A DNA stretch of 6,318 nucleotides. Origin: Caldifarciminota bacterium. Its GTDB lineage: Bacteria > Hydrothermota > UBA3072 > B12-G15. The notes under the pieces are model-generated. The model had not been told where the DNA came from. It did not search any database and worked only from the letters and a program-made list of their open reading frames with translations. Location: contig JAGGTX010000150.1 in the NCBI GenBank assembly GCA_021163525.1, forward strand, positions 1-6,318, in the 5' to 3' direction. The position numbers were made by a program, and so were the translations under genes. Positions 1-6,090 of this stretch are shown in pieces; the stretch's first letter is position 1, and each line of letters opens with the position of its first letter.

Positions 1-78
1 ATCAGGACCTGCCGTGGGAACTCCCCACTCCCAATCACCCGTATATGTCATACCACCATTGCCAGACTCAAAATCCTC
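1..78 (-). pseudogene. In-frame continuation of the C25 peptidase gene beyond the TAG, cut by window edge
   Basis: Directly after the TAG at 81-79 the same frame is open for 26 codons to the window edge. It begins EDFESGNGG and ends TGDWEWGVPTAGPD. From memory of the family, a D-F-E-S-G-x-G-G...W-E-W-G-x-P segment opens an extracellular beta-sandwich module that often follows carboxypeptidase-regulatory-like repeats in such secreted proteins. That would be a natural next domain after residue 1360. No start codon with a well-spaced Shine-Dalgarno in this frame is visible inside the 78 nt. I read it as the same gene, either broken by a nonsense change or read through. The typing as pseudogene is tentative, since a sequencing error or recoded TAG would make it ordinary coding sequence. 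Confidence 0.7.
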
Positions 79-3000
79 CTAATATATCCATATATATGGA
101 TACAACGCAGCATTCACCTCAACATTCGCACCATCCCCTACATACACCGTTATCAATGTGTCCGAATAACCATCCCTGCTTATATAAACATCATATGTGT
201 CTGGATACACATCTATACTGTAATTACCACTATTATCCGTGGTGTCACAGAGACTATAACCAGTGCTGTGTAAGGTCGCACGCACAATGGCACCACCATC
301 ATCAGGATTACCACGACTGTCCACAACACCATATATACGGGCATTAGGTGCTGTTTCCTGTGCAAGTAGGTAATGAATGCTGTTCTCCAACAGCTGCTTC
401 GCCACCACACTGTCACTCAACGCACCCAGATTGAAACCATAATAAACAACCTGACCAGCCTCTAACGGTGGGGTGTTGTCAAATACACTTATCCCCGCAT
501 CATTAGGATAACTGCTTGTCCCATATACCAATACACCACCCGTATACAGAGTCATCGCATCCTGATCCTTATAATCAGAATATGTTATCCCTATGGTGGA
601 TGGCAATGCATTCGGTGTGGTGGCAAGTGGATGAGATGCATTCTGCAATGTTAAATTACCTGCATTGTCTGCATCCCAGTCATCAACATGCAAAACATTC
701 CTGGCAAAATCAGAACCATAATAGTCCCAACCTACCTCTCCTCCCTCCACCAGCAACTTGCCACCACCATTGAACCAGTCTGTTATCTTATCTATCAATC
801 CACTCTGCTCCAGTGGATTAGGGTCATTCCCGCTGCTCACTATCACAGCATCATACATGCTCCAGTCAGCACCTACAGCCTGGGCTGAATTCATCGTGTC
901 AACACTATAACCCAGCTCTATAAGCCACCTGTAAAACCTGTCCGCTGATGATGCAAGCTTCGCACCCTTTATATCTACCTCTATACTATGACCGACCACC
1001 TTCTCCTTTGCCTTTATGTCCAGCCATATATCACCCTTGCTCCCATCATAATCATCTATCACAAGAATATTTCCCTCAGTTGGTGTCATTTTGAAGTCCT
1101 CATTAACAGAATCTGTATCAACTGATACAACCCTTGTTATGGGTTGATAGTGATAGGCAGTAACAATGAACCTGTAATCAAAGTATGGGAGGGTAACAGA
1201 ATAATCCCCATTATTGAGGGAATCTGAATACACCGTGGTATAGAGTGAATCATTGTCAGTCCTGTATATCCTTATTGTCGCAGTTATACCGTTCCCTGTT
1301 CCACCATCGTATACCCTTCCATACACAATGCCACTGGGTGCAGGTGTGAGGTAAAGGTTTTTTGTGTTGTTACCATACTTCACCAGTATCATTGTATCCA
1401 GACGAACATAACCGAATTTCTTCACATACACATCATAGTAATCAGCATACACAGAATCAGGAACACTGTATGAGCCATCAGCAGATGAGTTCACACTGAA
1501 TGCTGGTGAAGTGGAACTGGTGTCTGCACCATGGGAATAGCCCTTTATTTCAGCACCACTCACGGGTGTGGTTGAACCTGCCTCGTAAACAAACCCTGAA
1601 ACCAATCCCTTAACCCTTTCAACAGGTATGTCCTGTTTTGCAACATTGTATCCTGGTTTCAGTATAGCAGCGGTCACATTCCCCGTTGTTGTTGGAACAA
1701 CATCAATATCAAGTGCCCCACCACTGGTTGATGCAGATGTATCAATACCACTTCCCTGAAGGTCAAGTGTATAACCTGATGGGTTCACTGTTGAAGAGAC
1801 CACTCCAGGGAAATCTGGAACAAGTTTATCTGTAACATTCAGGGTATCACAGGTTGCAGTTATGCTCCATGATGTAAGGTCAGAGGCGCCATAAACCTTT
1901 ATTGAATCTGTGAAGAGATAGTAGGTCTCATTTACATCCCTGGCCGTGACAGTAAGGTATTCTCCATATGGTGCATCCACATTCAGAATTGCCTGGCCCG
2001 TGGCATCCGTTGTATCGTAAAGGTCAACACCATATCCGAAGATATGGGTCTCAACATTCTGATAGGGATTGTTTGTGGAATCCTGAACAGTCACTGTTAC
2101 ATTTGTTGGAGTATTCACCTGCACACTTTCAGGTGTTATGGTATATGTGCATGGGACAACCACAAGCACTGTATCAAAAACCGGGAAGAAATCATGCTTT
2201 GTCACAGTCACATACATGGTTTCTCCTGCACTTGCAGGTGAGATGGTGAGGACAACCTCTCCTGATGCATCTGTGTAACCCACCTCGTGTATATCAGGGT
2301 CCTCTGATGGAATCCATGCACAGACAAGTGCATTTTCAAGTGGGCTTGAATTTTCGTCTGTTACAGTGACAGTAAAGTTCTGTGTTCCTGGCACAACAAC
2401 AGGATTATGGGTAACAACCATTGTATCAGGAATGTCTGTCCAGAAATCAAGTGATGGGTCATTGAAAACATGGTATGCCTCAAAGTAATACTGCTTCATG
2501 GAAGTGGATGTATTATTCTCAATCCAGTAAAGGCCCCACTGGAAGAACCTTGCCACTTCGTAGAGTCTTCCAGGAACACTGTCTGTGTATATTGCATCAA
2601 ACTCCCTTTTCTGGAGCAAGTCATCCTCATCCCAGTATGTGGATGGAGCAGAGCCAAAGTAAGAGATACCACCCCTGTTCCCTATCTTCGGCCATGTTTC
2701 ACCAAAGCAATCAGAGGAATAATCAAAATCACCAGAGAGACAGCAATGCCCAACAGGTAAACAGTACATATCCTGGTTCGTGGTCTGGGACCTCAACTCA
2801 CTAACATTGAAATCACCATAGTAACCCACTGCCCAGGATGTCTCGGAACCGTGTGCTGTATAGACCACCCATGCCCTACCAGCATTTATCTGCTGGACAA
2901 CCCTTGTCTCCTCTTCACCTGATGCCATCACAAGGGTGTCCACTGTGTATCCATTGGGAATGAGGCAGTTGTCCATACAATATGCATTTGTTGCCATTCC

Positions 3001-4182
3001 TACTGATTGATATGAAGCATCATAACCCGCAATCAGGCAGGCCCTTTTCAGCCAGTCGTATCCAGCAGAACCAAAATCTGCATGCTCATACCTTATTGCC
3101 TTTGTAATAGCTGTATCTGCCTCTGCTGCATTCATTGCAGACACCCTTCCAATATAAAGGTCTGGAAGGTAACCCGATTCATCAATCTCTGCATAGTAAA
3201 GGTCTGTCTGCTCGCTTGTTGAATCACCTGTTCCAGAAGGTGGAACATCTATTGTTGAGGAGTTTGGGTCCCCAATAAGCAGAACATATGTTGCCACAGG
3301 TGACTGAAGCCTTATGGTATCATTTATCTGGGATGCTGTCCACCCATCCACATTGAACATCCTCACCTTAAATCCCTTCTGCGTTTTCCAGTCAGCCATC
3401 TTCCGGGCAACTGCCTCAGCACCACTCCTGTAATAGATGTCATAATAAATGGGAAGTGGAACAACATCCTTGGCTGGCTTATAATTCAACACCATTCTCT
3501 TTATGAATTGCTCCCATGCAGGTGAGTAATTCCTCTGGATTTCCTTCTCTGTCTTAACAGGGTCTCCACCTATAAATTCTACTTTAACCTTTATAGAGGT
3601 ATAAAACCTTATTGTTCCCTTCACTGGATTGTAATGCACAGGGAAGAACTCCACTGTGGCAAGCCTGTGCCCCCTTGCATTGCCCTCATGAATATAAACA
3701 TCCGCCAGTTTAACTGGATAGTATGCATCAGAAGAATAGGTTTTCTCATCAAGCACAAATTCACCAACAGCACCCTTCACCTTGGGAACACTGGCAAATG
3801 CAGGGACAATCCTTTTATCAATCCCCAATTCTTTTAGTGATAATTCTTTATAATCTGCAGAAACTATTGTAAGCTTAACATCAGCACCATAAGGAATTTC
3901 TATCACACCCGTGACCATAGGGAGTTTAGGCTTACCAATCTCCCCAGTGTAGGCATAGTCCCTGATTGTGAGCAGTGCAAACTCTTCACCTGTTGAATGT
4001 TTCATAAAATCTGTCTTCACATTCCTCCATTCAAAACCAAAGGCATCTGTCTGGATTTCAACCCCTGATATATCAGACTTCAAACACACGATTTCAGGCT
4101 TTGTTACATCCTGAAATCCTTTAAGGATGGGCACCCACTTCCCTTCTGAAAAAGACAGAAGGGTTAAGATAATGCAAAGCAT
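79..4182 (-). CDS. Secreted multidomain C25 (gingipain-family) cysteine peptidase, frame closed by a suspicious TAG
   Basis: A predicted exported protease of 1367 residues. A GTG at 4188 also opens the frame, but GGAGGT (4194-4189) abuts it directly and lies 6 nt from the ATG at 4182, so I start at the ATG. Residues 1-12 form a short hydrophobic signal (MLCIILTLLSFS) with no basic residue. Residues ~13-240 resemble the C25 propeptide. The peptidase spans ~245-580: TDLYYAEID and PDLYIGRVS motifs, likely catalytic His444 in TAHGSE, likely Cys481 in GHCCLSGDFD (Cys480 is adjacent), and the closing FNDPSL motif. Then come three beta-sandwich modules (~588-676, 679-764, 767-856), two carboxypeptidase-regulatory-like modules (~858-947, 951-1034), a class I glutamine-amidotransferase-like (ThuA-like) alpha/beta domain (~1037-1276, NILVIDDYDG and GGGKLLVEGG) and a third carboxypeptidase-regulatory-like module (~1282-1360). 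The usual C-terminal sorting domain is absent, and the frame continues past the TAG. It is last in the apparent operon, 31 nt after the zinc-ribbon gene. Substrate unknown. Confidence 0.9.
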   Translation of the reverse strand: MLCIILTLLSFSEGKWVPILKGFQDVTKPEIVCLKSDISGVEIQTDAFGFEWRNVKTDFMKHSTGEEFALLTIRDYAYTGEIGKPKLPMVTGVIEIPYGADVKLTIVSADYKELSLKELGIDKRIVPAFASVPKVKGAVGEFVLDEKTYSSDAYYPVKLADVYIHEGNARGHRLATVEFFPVHYNPVKGTIRFYTSIKVKVEFIGGDPVKTEKEIQRNYSPAWEQFIKRMVLNYKPAKDVVPLPIYYDIYYRSGAEAVARKMADWKTQKGFKVRMFNVDGWTASQINDTIRLQSPVATYVLLIGDPNSSTIDVPPSGTGDSTSEQTDLYYAEIDESGYLPDLYIGRVSAMNAAEADTAITKAIRYEHADFGSAGYDWLKRACLIAGYDASYQSVGMATNAYCMDNCLIPNGYTVDTLVMASGEEETRVVQQINAGRAWVVYTAHGSETSWAVGYYGDFNVSELRSQTTNQDMYCLPVGHCCLSGDFDYSSDCFGETWPKIGNRGGISYFGSAPSTYWDEDDLLQKREFDAIYTDSVPGRLYEVARFFQWGLYWIENNTSTSMKQYYFEAYHVFNDPSLDFWTDIPDTMVVTHNPVVVPGTQNFTVTVTDENSSPLENALVCAWIPSEDPDIHEVGYTDASGEVVLTISPASAGETMYVTVTKHDFFPVFDTVLVVVPCTYTITPESVQVNTPTNVTVTVQDSTNNPYQNVETHIFGYGVDLYDTTDATGQAILNVDAPYGEYLTVTARDVNETYYLFTDSIKVYGASDLTSWSITATCDTLNVTDKLVPDFPGVVSSTVNPSGYTLDLQGSGIDTSASTSGGALDIDVVPTTTGNVTAAILKPGYNVAKQDIPVERVKGLVSGFVYEAGSTTPVSGAEIKGYSHGADTSSTSPAFSVNSSADGSYSVPDSVYADYYDVYVKKFGYVRLDTMILVKYGNNTKNLYLTPAPSGIVYGRVYDGGTGNGITATIRIYRTDNDSLYTTVYSDSLNNGDYSVTLPYFDYRFIVTAYHYQPITRVVSVDTDSVNEDFKMTPTEGNILVIDDYDGSKGDIWLDIKAKEKVVGHSIEVDIKGAKLASSADRFYRWLIELGYSVDTMNSAQAVGADWSMYDAVIVSSGNDPNPLEQSGLIDKITDWFNGGGKLLVEGGEVGWDYYGSDFARNVLHVDDWDADNAGNLTLQNASHPLATTPNALPSTIGITYSDYKDQDAMTLYTGGVLVYGTSSYPNDAGISVFDNTPPLEAGQVVYYGFNLGALSDSVVAKQLLENSIHYLLAQETAPNARIYGVVDSRGNPDDGGAIVRATLHSTGYSLCDTTDNSGNYSIDVYPDTYDVYISRDGYSDTLITVYVGDGANVEVNAALYPYIWIY

Positions 4183-4188
4183 GGACAC

Positions 4189-4194
4189 ACCTCC
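4189..4194 (-). promoter_or_regulatory. Shine-Dalgarno site of the C25 peptidase gene
   Basis: The minus strand reads GGAGGT followed by GTGTCC and ATG. The 6-nt spacing to the ATG at 4182 is good, while the GTG at 4188 has zero spacing. This decides the start codon. Confidence 0.8.
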
Positions 4195-4213
4195 AATCTG
4201 TTAGTTGTTCAAG

Positions 4214-5020
4214 TCACTCGTGGGACAGTTCTGCCCCGCAGTTCTCACAGTACCAGGCATCAGGCTTGTTCTTGAATCCACACTTGGGACACACAATGAA
4301 CGAACCCTCCTCCGCGCCTTCTTCACTTACACCGAGTTCCTTTTCAAGACCTGCAAGCCAATCATCCTCAACCTCTGGCTGAACAGACTCCTCACCTGTA
4401 ACAACCTCTTCCGCAGTTTCAGCGCTTGGCTCCTCTCCTGTGAATATCTCCTCTGCAATCTTTTCCTCCTCTGGAACCTCAGGAAGAACCTCCTCAGGTG
4501 TCTCTACTGCCTCTTCTTTCTTTTCCTCAACCTCTTCAAGTGTAATCTCAAATTCATCACCCTTTGTCTCTTCTGCCTTTACCTCAGCTACCTCAACAGG
4601 CCCTTGTTCTTCACCTATCAACTCAATAAATGTCTTCCTGTCCCCATTCAACTGGTTCAGCCTGTCCTCAAGTTCCTTTATCCTTTCCTTCAGTTCAGCT
4701 GTCATTGACTCGTATGTCTCATCAGTGTATTCACCAATCGCATGCCTCAGGTCAATCTCCTCAAACTGTTCCTCAAGGCCCTCCTTTTGCAGGGATATCT
4801 CCCTTATCTCATCATCAATCTTTTTTATCTCTTCCTGGATAACAGACGCCTTCTCTTTCAGCTGTTTTTCAACCTCCTGCAACCTTTCCTCATAATCAGA
4901 TTTCACCTTGTTGTAAACACTCTCCCTCACTGTTCCTTTCCTCTGTTCCAGCAATTTGAGTTTTTGCTGGAGGTCTGCCATCTGGTTTTTAAGATTCAGG
5001 ATTTCTTCATCCATTCCCAT
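4214..5020 (-). CDS. Coiled-coil protein with acidic linker and C-terminal zinc ribbon
   Basis: A cytoplasmic protein of 268 residues (no signal peptide or membrane segment) whose function I do not recognise. Residues ~4-138 are a long charged heptad-like coiled coil (NLKNQMADLQQKLKLLEQ onward), broken near 93-105 by HAIGEYTDETYESM, a GE-x-(T/S)-(D/E)-E-x-Y type hinge seen in several coiled-coil/zinc-ribbon proteins. Residues ~139-235 are a very acidic Glu/Val/Pro-rich, probably disordered linker. Cys244, 247, 258 and 261 form a CPKCG-x10-CENCG zinc ribbon at the extreme C terminus. The frame opens at 5068, but I choose ATG 5020 because AAGGGGG (5032-5026) lies 5 nt upstream; the ATG at 5014 is a weaker alternative. 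The start lies inside the 3' end of holA (14-nt overlap), so translational coupling is likely. The stop is TGA. A scaffold or adaptor role is possible but unsupported. Confidence 0.85.
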   Translation of the reverse strand: MGMDEEILNLKNQMADLQQKLKLLEQRKGTVRESVYNKVKSDYEERLQEVEKQLKEKASVIQEEIKKIDDEIREISLQKEGLEEQFEEIDLRHAIGEYTDETYESMTAELKERIKELEDRLNQLNGDRKTFIELIGEEQGPVEVAEVKAEETKGDEFEITLEEVEEKKEEAVETPEEVLPEVPEEEKIAEEIFTGEEPSAETAEEVVTGEESVQPEVEDDWLAGLEKELGVSEEGAEEGSFIVCPKCGFKNKPDAWYCENCGAELSHE

Positions 5021-5936
5021 ATAAGCCCCCTTGTGTTGTTTTGTAAACAAACAATATACCCGTTTCAAAGCTCCTCAAACCAGTTTTTACTGAATAATCC
5101 CAGTGGAGTGAATCAATGAACATCCCTTTTAATCTGTTAAAACCCTTTTGTGTTTTCTCCCTGTATTTCTTCAGAACGAAGTCTCTTAAATTCAATCTCT
5201 TTATGACCTCTGGTCTGTTTGTGTTTACGAGCAAACTTATATATGCATCCCTCTGGAGGAGTGAATATGCATAGTTCTCTGCACCGGATACAATGAATGA
5301 TTCAATTGCCTTCTTCTTATTTCCCCTGAAAACCGCCTCCAGCATATCAAATACAGCCCCATCCCTCCTTCTCAGGGACCTTATCATCTCCGGTGTTATC
5401 ACATTCTCTGTGGAAGACAACAGCACATCTAACAACCCAGAAATCGCCTGCCTGTCGTTCCCAAAAATCAGTCTTATCATATAGATGGATTCATCAGGAA
5501 TAACCTTCCCTCTTTTTTCCACATAACTTCTTATCCAGGAATCAACCTCACGGGAATATACCTGCTTGAACCTGAGGACCTCAAGCCCTGATTTCCTGAA
5601 CATATCCGGTTTATCAGTAACAATAAGAACAAAGATATTCCTTGAAACCTTTCCCTTCACCAGAATATCCAGTATTTCTTTGCGTATACCTGATGGATAT
5701 TTTTCTGGATGAAAAATCGCAAGCAGTTTACACCTTCCAAATATGCTCTGGCACCTGAGTTCCATCGGGATATGCTCTGCATTTTCAACAAAGAATGGAA
5801 GATACTCGTAATCTTTAAATAACTCCCTGATATACTGGATGGCGTTCTTCACGGCATATTCCTCGCCTGAAAGAACAACATACCAGGACCCTTTCTTCTC
5901 AATATGTTTCTTCAGTTCAGCAAAAGTGTCCTTCAT
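5007..5936 (-). CDS. holA: DNA polymerase III delta subunit (clamp-loader subunit), divergent HolA
   Basis: Delta is the clamp-loader subunit that opens the beta sliding clamp during replication. The protein is 309 residues, close to the usual ~320-345. The N-terminal AAA+-like region starts WYVVLSGEEYAVKNAIQYI (~18-36), matching the degenerate Y-x-L-x-G-E-E-x-x-x-x-x-x-A opening of HolA. A hydrophobic strand IFVLIVTDKPD (~101-111) matches the segment before the K/R-rich sensor region. DSWIRSYVEKRGKVIPDES (~132-150) matches the W-x-x-x-x-x-x-x-x-G-x-x-I-x-x-x-A linker, ENVITPEMIRSL (~177-188) the I-T-x-E-x-V helix, and VFDMLEAVFRGNKKKAI (~195-211) the F-x-L-x-D-A-x-x-x-x-x-x-x-A-L helices. 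DYSVKTGL (~280-287) matches the conserved D-x-x-I-K-T-G near the C terminus. No upstream in-frame start exists because TAA lies at 5948-5946. It is first in the apparent operon and divergent from 16S rRNA. The assignment is from pattern memory; sequence divergence is high. Confidence 0.8.
   Translation of the reverse strand: MKDTFAELKKHIEKKGSWYVVLSGEEYAVKNAIQYIRELFKDYEYLPFFVENAEHIPMELRCQSIFGRCKLLAIFHPEKYPSGIRKEILDILVKGKVSRNIFVLIVTDKPDMFRKSGLEVLRFKQVYSREVDSWIRSYVEKRGKVIPDESIYMIRLIFGNDRQAISGLLDVLLSSTENVITPEMIRSLRRRDGAVFDMLEAVFRGNKKKAIESFIVSGAENYAYSLLQRDAYISLLVNTNRPEVIKRLNLRDFVLKKYREKTQKGFNRLKGMFIDSLHWDYSVKTGLRSFETGILFVYKTTQGGLYGNG
5026..5032 (-). promoter_or_regulatory. Shine-Dalgarno-like site of the zinc-ribbon gene, inside holA
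   Basis: The minus strand reads AAGGGGG, then CTTAT and ATG (5020). It supports the internal start over the upstream ATG at 5068, and it lies within the last codons of holA, consistent with coupled translation. Confidence 0.6.
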
Positions 5937-5950
5937 AAAAAGTTTTTATT

Positions 5951-5978
5951 ATTATAAGGAAAGAAAAAATAAAATCAA
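5951..5978 (-). promoter_or_regulatory. Promoter of the holA-zinc ribbon-C25 operon
   Basis: On the minus strand TTGATT (5978-5973) and a perfect TATAAT (5956-5951) are separated by 16 nt. The expected transcription start is about 5944-5943, only 7-8 nt before the holA ATG, and the leader AAACTTTTT contains no Shine-Dalgarno. Translation of holA would thus be near-leaderless. Prediction only; an upstream transcript could also cover the gene. Confidence 0.6.
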
Positions 5979-5984
5979 GTTTTT

Positions 5985-5993
5985 TGTGGATAA
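5985..5993 (-). promoter_or_regulatory. Perfect DnaA box (TTATCCACA)
   Basis: The plus strand reads TGTGGATAA, i.e. TTATCCACA on the minus strand, an exact match to the classic DnaA-box consensus TTATNCACA in AT-rich flanks. It sits in the 22-bp gap between the holA -35 (ending 5978) and the rRNA -35 (starting 6001). No second good box is visible nearby; only 7/9 matches at 6030-6038 and 6060-6068. It is more likely regulatory than an origin. Confidence 0.55.
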
Positions 5994-6000
5994 AAAGGTC

Positions 6001-6028
6001 TTGACAAAATCATTAAACTTATTATTTT
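6001..6028 (+). promoter_or_regulatory. Probable rRNA operon promoter
   Basis: A perfect -35 TTGACA (6001-6006) is followed after 16 nt by TATTTT (6023-6028), a 4/6 match to the -10 consensus. A- and T-tracts just upstream (5961-5996) resemble an UP element. The expected start is near 6035, giving a leader of only ~55 nt before the mature 16S end. The -10 is the weak part of the call. Confidence 0.5.
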
Positions 6029-6041
6029 TTTATTGCCAAAA

Positions 6042-6054
6042 TGGTCTTTGACAA
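6042..6054 (+). promoter_or_regulatory. rRNA leader boxA antitermination element
   Basis: TGGTCTTTGACAA matches the E. coli rrn boxA TGCTCTTTAACAA at 11 of 13 positions and lies ~37 nt before the 16S 5' end, downstream of the predicted promoter. NusB-NusE binding to boxA is the known route to antitermination on rRNA. It contains a TTGACA (6048-6053) that could be mistaken for a -35, but the only -10-like TATAGA (6075-6080) is 21 nt away. Confidence 0.6.
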
Positions 6055-6090
6055 CCGAATGGTGCACAGGTTCCTATAGAATTCCTTTTT

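Noticed and set aside
14..28. Hairpin GTGGG-AACTC-CCCAC about 50 nt after the TAG as a readthrough element
   Set aside because: Only a 5-bp stem, too far and too weak to argue for a PYLIS-like signal, and explained by the W-G-V-P-T coding sequence.
74..80. AGGAGG next to the TAG as a reinitiation Shine-Dalgarno for a downstream gene
   Set aside because: The well-spaced TTG opens a frame that stops after seven codons, and the in-frame ATG (51-49) is over 20 nt away; the purines are simply Glu/Asp codons.
45..347. Plus-strand open frame of 100 codons rich in His, Cys and Tyr
   Set aside because: Its composition is an antisense reflection of the C25 gene (GTG/GTA-rich codons read backwards), with no ribosome site and no recognisable domain.
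4205..4895. Two overlapping plus-strand frames of 151-167 codons opposite the zinc-ribbon gene
   Set aside because: Leu/Ser/Phe-rich shadows of Glu/Lys-rich coiled-coil coding; the minus-strand frame has a clear zinc ribbon and start signal.
6048..6080. Second rRNA promoter using TTGACA 6048-6053 and TATAGA 6075-6080
   Set aside because: The spacer is 21 nt, too long for a standard sigma-70 promoter, and the TTGACA is better explained as part of boxA; transcription from it would leave almost no leader.
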